NCBI RefSeq assembly: GCF_017813245.1
Contig: NZ_JAGIQL010000020.1
Span: forward strand, 1 to 60,275
Length of the DNA: 60,275 nucleotides
Reading direction: 5' to 3'
DNA from: Streptomyces montanisoli
Lineage (GTDB): Bacteria > Actinomycetota > Actinomycetes > Streptomycetales > Streptomycetaceae
Within the stretch, counting starts at the first letter, position 1, and each line of letters opens with the position of its first letter. The translations under genes were made by a program, and so were the position numbers. The notes below the pieces were generated by a model. That model had not been told where the DNA came from and searched no databases. It saw nothing but the letters and a program-made list of their open reading frames with translations. Below, piece by piece: positions 51,729 through 59,943 of the stretch.

Positions 51729-53324
51729 TCAGCCCGACGAGAGCTGGTTCTCGATCTCCTTCAGCCACTTCTCGGTCTGCTCCGGATCGTTCAGGGACTT
51801 CTCCCACTCGTCCGTCGCCATCCGCATCTTCTGCGGCCCGGCCTTCAGGACGACCAGCAGTTCCCTGGCGGAGGCGCGCAGCTTCGGCGAGGTGCCCTTG
51901 CCGGCCGGGACGTCGGGGCCGGCGGCGAGGCCGTAGAGGGTGCGCGCCATGGCCTGGCGCTCACCGTGCTTGGCCTTCTTCCAGAACTTCAGCGCCTCCT
52001 TGAGGGCCTCCTGCTGCGAGGCGGGCTCGGCGGGTGCCTCGCCGCCCTCCTCCACCGAGGGGGCCCAGCGCTCGGGGTGGCGGGCACCCTCGTAGCGCTT
52101 CATGCCGGCGCGTCCGGTCTTGTACGCGGTGACCGAGAGCAGCAGTCCCGCCGCCGTCGCGGCGAGTGCCCAGCCGACCGGGTTGCTCGCCAGCGTTCCC
52201 GTGGCGGCCGCGGCGATCGTCACGCCGGCGGCTGCCGACCTCACGCCGTCGCCCAGCGCGCCGACCCCCAGCTTGAGCACCTTGTTGCGCTGCTTGCCCA
52301 GGACGTAGTTCTTGCTGGTGTTGAGCGCGTTGGTGTCCTCCGCGAGCTTGAGGCCGCCCGCGGCCTTGTCGATCCCCTTGAGGGCGTCGCCGACCTGGTC
52401 GAGGGCGGTGTCGAGCCGCTGCGCGAAGGTCCCCTCCCCCTCGTCGTACGAGCGTTCCAGCACGAGGTAGGCCTCGCCGAGTGCCCGGTGGCCCGCCAGC
52501 TCCGCCTCGCGGAGCTCGGCGAGTTCCTCGTCGCCGACCGGCGTTCCCACGTCGACCTTCTTGATGGCGCGGTACTTGCGTGTCGTCACCCCGGCCCGCC
52601 GCGTGGCGCGGACGCTCTTGGCGCCCGCCACGGTGCTGAGCACCCCGCCGCCGGCCTCCGCGGTGGTGGCCGCCGCGACGGCGTCCGAGTGCAGGAGGTT
52701 CTTCGCGACGGACAGGTTGTCGGAGACGAACGTCGTCATGGACTGGATGGCGTCGAGCGCTTTGGAGGGGTACTTCTTGCGCGCGGCGTGGGATGCCGGC
52801 CCCGACGGGTTCTCCTTGGACTCCTTGTACGCCTTGCGCGCGTCCAGGACGCCGTTGACCGCGGTGAGGCCGTCCGTGGCGGCCATCTCCCCCGCGGCCC
52901 CGCCGGAGGCCTCGTGCACGTTATCGCCGAGCGGCGCGTCGGAGGTCTTGGCGGCCTGCGTGGCCAGCCCCGCGTCGATCGGGTTCATGCCGCGGAGAAC
53001 GAAGGTGTCGAGGCGGTCGAACTGCTTGTTGGCCCGCTCCAGCGCGTCGGCGATCTTCTCGCGGATGTTCAGCCCGCTGCGGGACTTCTTCGCCTTGCCC
53101 GCCGCCGCCTTGCCGTCCTCTTCGAGGCGCTGGACGACGGCGGACGCGGCACGGTTGCCGGCGAGTGCCTGGATCGTCCCCATCGCGGGCCCGACGCCGC
53201 CCGCGTGTGGCACCCCCGACAGGCTCCCCGGCCTGGTGGCGGGGCGTCGCGACTGTGAAGCCGCCGGTCGCCGCGTGCGGGCCTCGAAGGCCGGGATACC
53301 CACCGCCATCCTCCCCGTGTTCAT
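51729..53324 (-). CDS. Helical protein with injection-system/polymorphic-toxin-like N-terminal motif
   Basis: 531 aa. A disordered basic N-terminus leads to residues 51-67, IQALAGNRAASAVVQRL, which resembles the LQ..AGN.A....L(V)QR motif found at the N-terminus of proteins linked to extracellular contractile injection systems (with DUF4157) and of some polymorphic toxins. The rest is mostly alpha-helical and charged, with a Gly/Ala-rich hydrophobic hairpin at about 355-405 (two membrane-prone segments) and an amphipathic C-terminus. No catalytic domain is recognised. The promoter is TTGTCT-17-GATACT. It is divergent from a membrane-anchored protein. The link to injection systems is inference. 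Confidence 0.6.
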   Translation of the reverse strand: MNTGRMAVGIPAFEARTRRPAASQSRRPATRPGSLSGVPHAGGVGPAMGTIQALAGNRAASAVVQRLEEDGKAAAGKAKKSRSGLNIREKIADALERANKQFDRLDTFVLRGMNPIDAGLATQAAKTSDAPLGDNVHEASGGAAGEMAATDGLTAVNGVLDARKAYKESKENPSGPASHAARKKYPSKALDAIQSMTTFVSDNLSVAKNLLHSDAVAAATTAEAGGGVLSTVAGAKSVRATRRAGVTTRKYRAIKKVDVGTPVGDEELAELREAELAGHRALGEAYLVLERSYDEGEGTFAQRLDTALDQVGDALKGIDKAAGGLKLAEDTNALNTSKNYVLGKQRNKVLKLGVGALGDGVRSAAAGVTIAAAATGTLASNPVGWALAATAAGLLLSVTAYKTGRAGMKRYEGARHPERWAPSVEEGGEAPAEPASQQEALKEALKFWKKAKHGERQAMARTLYGLAAGPDVPAGKGTSPKLRASARELLVVLKAGPQKMRMATDEWEKSLNDPEQTEKWLKEIENQLSSG

Positions 53325-53337
53325 TTCGCGTGTTCGT

Positions 53338-53366
53338 AGTATCGACTACCCGCGATCGTGAGACAA
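53338..53366 (-). promoter_or_regulatory. Promoter of the 531-aa protein gene
   Basis: On the minus strand TTGTCT (53366-53361) and GATACT (53343-53338) are 17 bp apart. The expected start lies within a few bases of the ATG at 53324, and no good Shine-Dalgarno sequence is present, so the leader is very short. Confidence 0.45.
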
Positions 53367-53596
53367 CGTTTCCCTGATGTTCGGATCGGCGTGCACCCGG
53401 CCGTGACGGAAACGTCCCCCGGATTGTGACCAAGTCCAAGGATCGCTTCTTTTTCCCTGGTCAGAGCGTTCGCCGTGGCTACTGGTGGGTCCAAAGACCC
53501 GCCCATTTCGTGACGTAATGCACTGACGGCCGCCACGCCCGCACGACAAGCTGAGATAGGAAGACCGGGGGAATCCGATGAGTTTGGGAGTAGTGA

Positions 53597-54742
53597 GTGA
53601 GCGCCATGTCTCTTGCCCTGCTGCTGACCACGGCCACCGCCACCGCCGTGGGTGCGGCCGCACTGCACGCGGCCCACGGTCTGCGGAAGCAGGTCACCGC
53701 GCTGCGCGGCGACCTGGCCGAGGTCAACGGCTGCGGGCTCGGCGCCTCCGTGCCACAGGCCAGGAACAGCGCGAACGCGGCCGTCACGCCCGACGCCGCG
53801 GAGGCGATACGCACGGCGGTGGCCGAGGCCCTCGCCGACGAACGCGAGCGTGAGCTCGCGGAGGCCCGTGCCTTCTGGGCGGCCCAGGACGCCCGCGACG
53901 CGGCCGACGCCCCTACGGTGTTCGGGAGCCTGAACGGCGCGGGCATGGACCCGTCCATCGAGGACGTGGCCTTCTACATGCCGCGCCAGGCCGACTTCTC
54001 CGGCCTTGAGGCCCTCGACCACGACCTGCCCGGCCTCTCCGGCCTTCCCGGGCTCTCCGGCCTGTCCGGCCTTCCGGGCGGCGCCGGTGCCGTGAACGGC
54101 GCAGCGCCCGAGCCCTACGAGCCCGTCGCCTACGACCAGGTCGCCTTCGACCACGTCGCCGACGCGTTCGACGACTTCACCGGCCCCCTGCCGTCCACGA
54201 ACCCGGAGGCCGGCCAGGACGCCGCGATCGGCGCGGACGGCCTGAACGGCCTCAACGGCTTGGATGCCCTGGGTGACCTGGACGGCGACGGCACCACGGG
54301 ATCCTCGGAATCCACGGACGAGTACCCGGCGGACTCGCCCGAGCTGGCCGCGGCCCGCCGCAGGCACCCGTCCCACCCGGACTTCGTGCCGAGCCGCACA
54401 CCCGTCGTCACGGACCATGAGCGCACGGTCGCCCGGCTGGGGAAGCTGGCCGAGTCGCGTACCGCGCTGTCGGACGTGCGTCCGGGACCGCTGGGCACGC
54501 TGGACGTCTACATGTTCACCGACGGCACCACCCTCTGCATGACGCCCGGGCACCGGGAGACGGCGGAGCGCCTCGCGCGCGCCCTGCGCGAGGGTGCGGC
54601 GCCGTTCCTGCTCGGCGGGTCGGGCGTCGCGGGCGCGTACAGCCTGACGTTCTCCTGCGGCACGGGCGAGGACGGCGTCGACGGCGCGGCCGCCGATGAC
54701 CACGTCTACATCCTCGCGGACCGCGTCATCGCGTCGCTCTAG
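53597..54742 (+). CDS. Membrane-anchored protein with Gly/Leu/Pro repeats, unknown function
   Basis: 381 aa from a GTG at 53597 (GGGAG upstream; ATG 53606 alternative). An N-terminal helix (LALLLTTATATAVGAAALHA) anchors a coiled-coil stretch (about 60-100), then a long disordered acidic region with repeats such as LPGLSGLPGLSGLSGLPG and NGLNGLDALGDLDGDG. A compact C-terminal domain (about 265-380, including TLDVYMFTDGTTLCMTPGH and VYILADRVIASL) follows. I do not recognise the family. It is divergent from the 531-aa protein, so the two may be functionally linked. Confidence 0.7.
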   Translation: MSAMSLALLLTTATATAVGAAALHAAHGLRKQVTALRGDLAEVNGCGLGASVPQARNSANAAVTPDAAEAIRTAVAEALADERERELAEARAFWAAQDARDAADAPTVFGSLNGAGMDPSIEDVAFYMPRQADFSGLEALDHDLPGLSGLPGLSGLSGLPGGAGAVNGAAPEPYEPVAYDQVAFDHVADAFDDFTGPLPSTNPEAGQDAAIGADGLNGLNGLDALGDLDGDGTTGSSESTDEYPADSPELAAARRRHPSHPDFVPSRTPVVTDHERTVARLGKLAESRTALSDVRPGPLGTLDVYMFTDGTTLCMTPGHRETAERLARALREGAAPFLLGGSGVAGAYSLTFSCGTGEDGVDGAAADDHVYILADRVIASL

Positions 54743-54792
54743 GCGCGGAGCGCTCCAGCCGGACGCGAAGCGTCCGAGCGCGCCGGCACCCC

Positions 54793-54834
54793 GAAACACA
54801 GGCGGGCCCCCATGGAGGCCCGCCTCGCTGTTTC
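54793..54834 (+). terminator. Two-tier hairpin terminator
   Basis: Inner stem AGGCGGGCC (54800-54808) with GGCCCGCCT (54817-54825). An outer stem GAAACA (54793-54798) pairs with TGTTTC (54829-54834) across small internal loops. About 50 bp after the stop of the membrane-anchored protein gene. Confidence 0.7.
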
Positions 54835-54937
54835 CGGCTGCGCACCGGATGCGCCGGCGCATGTGCCTCTCCGTTGACGAAGACGGGGCGCCTGCCTAGC
54901 TTTTCGTCAGGCGACGGGCCGGCCGAGGGAGAGCCGT

Positions 54938-55747
54938 ATGACAGGCATGGACGGCACGGGGTCGGTGACCAGCAGGGCGCTGCGGGTTCTCGAGGCGTTC
55001 TCGGCGGACACGCCCGTGCTGAGGCTGACGGACATCTCCCGCCACACCGGCCTGCCGCTCACCACGGCCCACCGGTTGGTTGCCGAGCTGACCGAGTGGG
55101 GCGCGCTGGAGCGCGAGAGCGGGGGCGGGTACCGGATAGGGCTGCGGCTCTGGGAGATCGCCTCGCTCGCCCCTCGCGGGCTCGGGCTGCGCGAGCCGGC
55201 CCTCCCCTCGCTCTCCGACCTCGCCCATGTCACCCGTGAGAACGTCCAGTTGGCCGTGCGCGAGGGCCTTGAGGTGGTGTACGTGGAGCGCCTGGCCGGG
55301 CGCGGCGCCGTGCCGGTGCTCACCCGCGTCGGCGGCCGCTTCGCGCCGGCGCCGACGGGCGTCGGGCGCGTCCTGCTCGCCTACGCGCCCCCGGAGGTCC
55401 AGGAGCAGGCGCTGGCGCAGCCGCTGGTCCGCTGCACCGAGGAGACGCTCTGCGACCCTGACAGGCTCAGGCAGGCGCTGGCCGAGGTGCGCCACGCGGG
55501 GGTCGCGATCTGCGAAGGCCAGGTCACCCTGGACAGCGTGTCCGTCGCCGCGCCCGTGTACGGGCCTAGCGGCGAGGTCGTCGCGGCGGTCTCCGTCGTG
55601 GTCCGCCTCGGCAGCGTCCAGCCGTACGCGCTCGTCCCGCTGGTCCAGGTGGCGGCGCGCTCCATCTCGCGCGTCCTGGGCGGTGAGGGCGGGCCGGTCA
55701 GAGGTCGAGCACCAGCCTTCCCGAACGGCACCGGGACACGCAGATGA
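54938..55747 (+). CDS. IclR family transcriptional regulator
   Basis: 269 aa. The winged helix at about 10-70 (VTSRALRVLEAFSADTPVLR, LTDISRHTGLPLTTAHRLVA) precedes the IclR effector domain (about 80-255), ending with VSVVVRLGSVQPYALVPLVQ. GGGAGAG lies before the ATG. The 3' end overlaps the convergent ferredoxin-reductase gene by 50 bp. It most likely controls the adjacent Rieske oxygenase operon in response to an aromatic substrate, as IclR proteins often do. Confidence 0.92.
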   Translation: MTGMDGTGSVTSRALRVLEAFSADTPVLRLTDISRHTGLPLTTAHRLVAELTEWGALERESGGGYRIGLRLWEIASLAPRGLGLREPALPSLSDLAHVTRENVQLAVREGLEVVYVERLAGRGAVPVLTRVGGRFAPAPTGVGRVLLAYAPPEVQEQALAQPLVRCTEETLCDPDRLRQALAEVRHAGVAICEGQVTLDSVSVAAPVYGPSGEVVAAVSVVVRLGSVQPYALVPLVQVAARSISRVLGGEGGPVRGRAPAFPNGTGTRR

Positions 55748-56714
55748 ACATCACGTCCCCCACGGCCCGTTCGTCGGCCGTCAGCAGCGAGTCCCTGTGG
55801 TCGGGCACGCCTGCGAGCACCCCTGTCTCGCAGGTGCCGCACGTGCCTTCCCGGCAGGAGGACAGGACGGGCACCCCCGCGTCCTCCACCGCTTCGAGCA
55901 CGGAGCGGTCCGGCGGCACGGTCAACGTCATTCCCGACTGGGCGAGTTCCACCTCGAACGACTCCGCGGACCCCGCGTCGCTGCCGGCCGTTGGCGCGAA
56001 CCTCTCCGTGTGCAGGGCCGTCGGCGGCCAGGACGCGCAGCGCTCCTCGACCGCGGCCAGCAGGGGCTCGGGGCCGCAGCAGTAGACCGCGGTGCCGTCG
56101 CGCGCGACGCCCAGCAGGCCGTCCAGGTCGAGCAGTCCGGTCTCGTCCTGCGGGCAGATCTCGACGCGCTCGTGCCACCTCGCCCGCAGTTCGCCGGCGA
56201 ACGCCATGGACGCCCGGGTGCGGCCGCCGTAGACGAGGTGCCAGCCTGCGTCGCGCCGGTCGGCCTCGGCGATCATCGGCAGGAGCGGTGTGATGCCGAT
56301 GCCTCCCGCGATGAAGAGGTAGCGCTCGGCGGGGACCAGGGCGAAGTGGTTGCGGGGCCCGCGTGCCCGTACCGTGGCGCCCTCGGTGAGCTTGTCGTGC
56401 ACGTACTGCGAGCCGCCGCGGCCCGCGGTCTCGCGCAGGATCGCCACTTGCAGGGCGGACGTGTCGCCGGGGTCCCCGCACAGGGAGTACTGCCGTTCGA
56501 GCCCGGGTCCGAGCAGCAGGTCGATGTGGGCGCCGGGGGTCCATGCGGGCACCGGCAGTCCGTCGGCCCGGGTGAGTGTCAGCCGGACGACGCCGTCGGC
56601 GAGCGTCTCCCTGCGCGCGAGGGTCCGGGTCAGCGGCGGCCCGGGCTCGGGAGAGATGTCGACTGCGTCCGCGTCCGCCGTCGCGTCCGCCGTCACGTTC
56701 GCTCCCGCGCTCAC
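55698..56714 (-). CDS. Phthalate-dioxygenase-reductase type oxidoreductase (FMN/FAD, 2Fe-2S)
   Basis: 338 aa from a GTG at 56714, overlapping the preceding small gene's stop. The flavin domain has ERQYSLCGDPGD (RxYSL motif), and the NAD domain has LFIAGGIGITPLLPMI and VYCCGPEPLL. The C-terminal plant-type ferredoxin has LSSCREGTCGTCETGVLAG with clustered cysteines. Transfers electrons from NAD(P)H to the Rieske oxygenase encoded two genes upstream. This is the usual VanB/PDR layout. About 25 residues at the N-terminus are Ala/Asp-rich and may be disordered. Confidence 0.92.
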   Translation of the reverse strand: MSAGANVTADATADADAVDISPEPGPPLTRTLARRETLADGVVRLTLTRADGLPVPAWTPGAHIDLLLGPGLERQYSLCGDPGDTSALQVAILRETAGRGGSQYVHDKLTEGATVRARGPRNHFALVPAERYLFIAGGIGITPLLPMIAEADRRDAGWHLVYGGRTRASMAFAGELRARWHERVEICPQDETGLLDLDGLLGVARDGTAVYCCGPEPLLAAVEERCASWPPTALHTERFAPTAGSDAGSAESFEVELAQSGMTLTVPPDRSVLEAVEDAGVPVLSSCREGTCGTCETGVLAGVPDHRDSLLTADERAVGDVMFICVSRCRSGRLVLDL

Positions 56715-56908
56715 GCGCCGTGCTCCGGGTGTGCGAGCAGCCAGTCCCACAGCTCCACCGGGTCCTCGAACTCCCGCTTCTCACCGCAGAAGCAGACCGC
56801 GAGCAGCCGGTCGGTGCCCGGCACCCAGTGGATGCGGTAGACACCGTCGTCGACGGGTGCGGGCCCACCGGGCACGCCGACCGCGCCGGGCGCGCCGGCC
56901 GCGCTCAT
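56711..56908 (-). CDS. Small protein (65 aa) of the Rieske oxygenase operon
   Basis: Its ATG overlaps the oxygenase stop and its stop overlaps the reductase start, so it is translated as part of the operon. After a Gly/Pro-rich N-terminus it has YRIHWVPGTDRLLAVCFCGE, with Cys39 and Cys41, then an acidic-aromatic helix REFEDPVELWDWLLAHPEHG. The two cysteines with His residues could bind a metal. I do not recognise a named family. It may help assemble or hold the oxygenase and its reductase together. Confidence 0.8.
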   Translation of the reverse strand: MSAAGAPGAVGVPGGPAPVDDGVYRIHWVPGTDRLLAVCFCGEKREFEDPVELWDWLLAHPEHGA

Positions 56909-57954
56909 CGTGCGGCCTCCTCGGCGAGCCGCTTGAGGATGCGGCGGGCGGCGAGGCCGCCGGTGTCGATGTTGATGCTCAGCTCCTGGTAGCCGTCGCG
57001 CTCGGCGGCGACGGCCTTCTCCAGAACGTCGAGGGCGACGACGTCCTGGAGGACGACGGTGCGGTTGTTGTCGTGCAGGAAGCCGCTGACCTTCTCGTCG
57101 CCGAGGGCGAAATCGCGCGCCACGGCCCAGAAGTCGTGCGTGCTGTTCTCCGTCTCAGGGGTGATCGCGTAGACGACCTCGACGTGGAAGGCGTCCGGGT
57201 CGCCGCCGTCCGCGTCCGGTGGCGGCGTGCCGACCGGGGCGATGCGGCTGTGCAGCAGGTAGAGGCAAGGGGCGTGGTACTCGATGTCCTGCCAGCGCGT
57301 GATGCGTCCGGTGATGCCGGTGGACTCGGCGTAGAACGGCGGGCACACGGCGTCCTCCATGTGCCGGCTGACGCGCACGATCCCCGCCTGCTCGTCGACC
57401 TCGGTGGTGATCGGCGTCTCGGCGACCTCGGGCGTGCCGATGTAGCCGCCGTGCAGGTACGTCTCGTGCGAGAGGTCTAGGAGGTTGTCGACGAGGAGCC
57501 CGTGGCGCGCGGCGAGCGGCTCCATACCGGAGACCGTCGTGTATCCCGGCTGATCCAGCCAGGGCGCGCGGGGGATCAGCTTCTCGTCTGCGAGCTCGCG
57601 GTCGCCGATCCACACCCACACGAACGAGTCCTGCTCGACGACGGGGTACGAGGTGAGCCGCGCGGTGCGCGGTATGCGCCGCTGCCCCGGGACGTTGACG
57701 CAGGCGCCGTCCGCCCCGTACGTGAAGCCGTGGTACCCGCAGACCACCTGGTCGCCAACGAGGTGGCTGGGCTTCTGGGAGAGCGGGAAGCGCCGGTGCA
57801 CGCAGCGGTCCGACATCCCCGTCACCTCGCCGGCCTCGGTGCGCCACAGCAGCACCGGCTCGCCGCAGACCGTGCGCGAGAACAGCTCGCGGCCGACCTC
57901 GTAGCCGTAGGCCGCCACGTACCACTGGTCGCGGACGAAAGGCGTCGTCGTCAT
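56905..57954 (-). CDS. Rieske-type aromatic oxygenase (vanillate O-demethylase oxygenase-like)
   Basis: 349 aa. The Rieske 2Fe-2S cluster ligands are Cys51/His53 (DRCVHRRFPLSQ) and Cys72/His75 (VVCGYHGFTYG). The mononuclear iron site is in DNLLDLSHETYLHGGYIG (Asp and two His). GGAGG precedes the ATG. It is the first gene of an operon with a 65-aa protein and a PDR-type reductase. It is related to VanA and similar demethylases/hydroxylases for methoxylated or other aromatic acids. The substrate is not determined by sequence alone. Confidence 0.9.
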   Translation of the reverse strand: MTTTPFVRDQWYVAAYGYEVGRELFSRTVCGEPVLLWRTEAGEVTGMSDRCVHRRFPLSQKPSHLVGDQVVCGYHGFTYGADGACVNVPGQRRIPRTARLTSYPVVEQDSFVWVWIGDRELADEKLIPRAPWLDQPGYTTVSGMEPLAARHGLLVDNLLDLSHETYLHGGYIGTPEVAETPITTEVDEQAGIVRVSRHMEDAVCPPFYAESTGITGRITRWQDIEYHAPCLYLLHSRIAPVGTPPPDADGGDPDAFHVEVVYAITPETENSTHDFWAVARDFALGDEKVSGFLHDNNRTVVLQDVVALDVLEKAVAAERDGYQELSINIDTGGLAARRILKRLAEEAAR

Positions 57955-58116
57955 CTGTGCCTCCTGGGGAAGGAGCGTGCGGAGCGGAGGGCACCGCCGC
58001 AGCGGTGGGCTCAGCGTGCTCTTCCCCGGGGGCGTGGGCCAGGGCGGTTTCCGCTCAGCGGAAGGCGGAACGGCGGCGCCCGGAGGCCACGGCGATCGCG
58101 GTCATCGCGGTCACCG

Positions 58117-58437
58117 CTACAGCTTCGCGGCTGCGACGGTCCTTACGACCGACCTGACGGCCTCGTCCAGCTCCTGCTGCGACGGGGCCGCCCGCAGCGC
58201 CTCGGCGAGGTCCGACGCGGCCACCGCCAGCTGGTCGGCGACGACGAACATGCCCGCGTCCGGCATCACTCGCGGCTCCGCTTCCGGTGCCTCGATGCGC
58301 TGCGCGCGGACGGAGAGCTCCCTGGCCAGCGCGAGGGCGGCGGTGGCCGCGCCGCGTCCGAGCCTGCTCTGCGGGGCGGCGCGCAGCCGGTCGGTGAACC
58401 GGTCCACGGTCGACGTCAGCGGGGTCGTATCCAGCAC
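58117..58437 (-). CDS. Small conserved protein of unknown function
   Basis: 106 aa from a GTG at 58437; TAGGGT ends 6 nt before it and there is no Shine-Dalgarno, so the mRNA is probably leaderless. Almost wholly alpha-helical and charged: DRFTDRLRAAPQSRLGRGAA then ALALARELSVRAQRIEAPEA, and VVADQLAVAASDLAEALRAA. No known domain is recognised. It lies between the Rieske operon and the divergent DUF4287 gene. Confidence 0.75.
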   Translation of the reverse strand: MLDTTPLTSTVDRFTDRLRAAPQSRLGRGAATAALALARELSVRAQRIEAPEAEPRVMPDAGMFVVADQLAVAASDLAEALRAAPSQQELDEAVRSVVRTVAAAKL

Positions 58438-58596
58438 ACGCCGACCCTACGCGCCCGGCGCGCCTCCCGGGCCGGGGACGCCGCGGACCGCCCCGGGCTG
58501 TTGCCAACGGGCGAACGCTCAGGCACGGTGTGGTTAACGGGTGCTTGAGCGGCAGCCGCCGCTGCACCAGTACGCGCGAAGCGTCCGGAGGCGCCG

Positions 58597-58827
58597 ATGT
58601 CCCTTGTCTTCTCCGAAGAGACCCATCGCAACATGCTCTCCCACATCCCGCAGTGCACCGGCCGCGAAGTGTCGGAATGGCTGCGTGCGCTCGATGACGG
58701 CCCCGCCCTCGTCCGGTTCGAGGAGAAGGTCAGCTGGCTGCGGGGCGAGCACGACCTGTCGTACGGACACGCCAAGGCGATCGTCCACGAGTACGAGCTG
58801 AGGCGGGCGGCGCGCCGCCTGCTCTGA
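58597..58827 (+). CDS. DUF4287 domain protein
   Basis: 76 aa, preceded by GGAGG. Starts SLVFSEETHRNMLSHIPQCT then GREVSEWLRAL, and ends with VSWLRGEHDLSYGHAKAIVH, the conserved DUF4287 pattern of helix, helix, HAKAIVHE. Function unknown. A hairpin terminator follows, between it and the convergent Bax-inhibitor gene. Confidence 0.88.
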   Translation: MSLVFSEETHRNMLSHIPQCTGREVSEWLRALDDGPALVRFEEKVSWLRGEHDLSYGHAKAIVHEYELRRAARRLL

Positions 58828-58863
58828 CCTGACCTGACAGACCCCATCGACTGACCGACGGAA

Positions 58864-58892
58864 GGGCCGTGGGCAGTGTGTGCCCGCGGCCC
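58864..58892. terminator. Bidirectional hairpin terminator
   Basis: GGGCCGTGGGC (58864-58874) pairs with GCCCGCGGCCC (58882-58892), one G-U pair, 7-nt loop. It lies between convergent genes, 10 bp from the Bax-inhibitor stop. Confidence 0.75.
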
Positions 58893-58901
58893 CTCCCGGC
58901 G

Positions 58902-59771
58902 TCAGTTGTCGCTCTGCAGGATCGACAGGACCCGCAGTACCTCCAAGTAGATCCACACCAGCGTCATCGTGAGCCCGAAGGCCGCCAGCCATGACTCCTC
59001 GCGCGGCGCGCCGTGGGCGACGCCGTCCTCGACCTGCTTGAAGTCGAGCGCGAGGAAGCAGGCGCCGAGCACGATGCCGATGATGCCGAAGGCGATGCCG
59101 AGGCCGCCGCTGCGGAAGCCGAGCCCGTCACCGTGGGTGAAGAGCGAGAACAGCAGGTTGACGAACATCAGGATGAGGAAGCCCATCGCCGCGGCCGTCA
59201 CGAACCGGGTGAAGCGGCGCGTGACGCGGATCCACCGCATTCGGTAGGCGAGGAGCGTGCCGGCGAAGACGGCCATGGTGCCGAGCACCGCCTCGACGAC
59301 GACACCCGGGGCGATGTACGTGCTGACCACGTTCGACAGCACGCCGAGGAAGAACCCCTCGAACGCGGCGTACGCGACGATCAGCGCGGGCGCGGGCCTG
59401 CGCTTGAACGACTGGATCAGGCCGAGCACCAGCGCGACGATCGCCGCGCCGAAGGCGATGCCGTAGGACTTGCCGAGGTTCGCCTCGTCCACCGGCAGCG
59501 CCAGCCAGGCCAGGACGGCCGTGACGACGACCGTGCCGAGCGTGATCGCCGTGCGGGAGACGACGTCGTCCATCGTCATGGCGCCCGGCCGGCCCGCCGC
59601 CGCCTGCCTCGCGTACGTGTCGGCCGCGTAGGGGTTCGTCGCGTACGGATTGCCGCCCATGGCCGGGCCCGCGGGCGCCGTGTTGAAGCCCGCGTACCCA
59701 CCGCCGCCGACGCCGCCACCGGCGCCGCTGGTGAAGCCCCGGCGTGACAAGACGGGGTTGCTGCTCCTCAT
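58902..59771 (-). CDS. Bax inhibitor-1/YccA family membrane protein
   Basis: 289 aa. A Gly/Pro/Tyr-rich cytoplasmic tail of about 80 residues precedes seven transmembrane helices, beginning VVVTAVLAWLALPV. The BI-1 signature is seen in GACFLALDFKQVEDGVAHGA near the C-terminus, with the EESW...FG and LVWIYLEVLRVLSIL ending typical of YccA proteins. AGGAGTGCG precedes the ATG. Bacterial members are calcium-leak channel or stress-related proteins; the precise role here is unknown. It is divergent from the S53 peptidase. Confidence 0.93.
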   Translation of the reverse strand: MRSSNPVLSRRGFTSGAGGGVGGGGYAGFNTAPAGPAMGGNPYATNPYAADTYARQAAAGRPGAMTMDDVVSRTAITLGTVVVTAVLAWLALPVDEANLGKSYGIAFGAAIVALVLGLIQSFKRRPAPALIVAYAAFEGFFLGVLSNVVSTYIAPGVVVEAVLGTMAVFAGTLLAYRMRWIRVTRRFTRFVTAAAMGFLILMFVNLLFSLFTHGDGLGFRSGGLGIAFGIIGIVLGACFLALDFKQVEDGVAHGAPREESWLAAFGLTMTLVWIYLEVLRVLSILQSDN

Positions 59772-59931
59772 CGCACTCCTTCGTGACCGCCGTGCGCGGC
59801 CTCACGTCAAGGGTAATGGGAAGGCAAAGAAAACCGTTCCGTCCCCGTTCCGTCCCCAGTCCGCCCCCAGTCGGTCCTCAGGGTGACCCTGCCCGCGTCA
59901 CACCGCCGTCACACCGTGGTCCGCGTCGCCC

Positions 59932-59943
59932 TAACCTGACCGC
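59932..59943 (+). promoter_or_regulatory. -10 box of a leaderless S53 peptidase mRNA
   Basis: TAACCT at 59932-59937 is followed by 6 nt and the ATG at 59944; no Shine-Dalgarno is present. The spacing matches leaderless transcripts elsewhere in the window. Confidence 0.5.
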
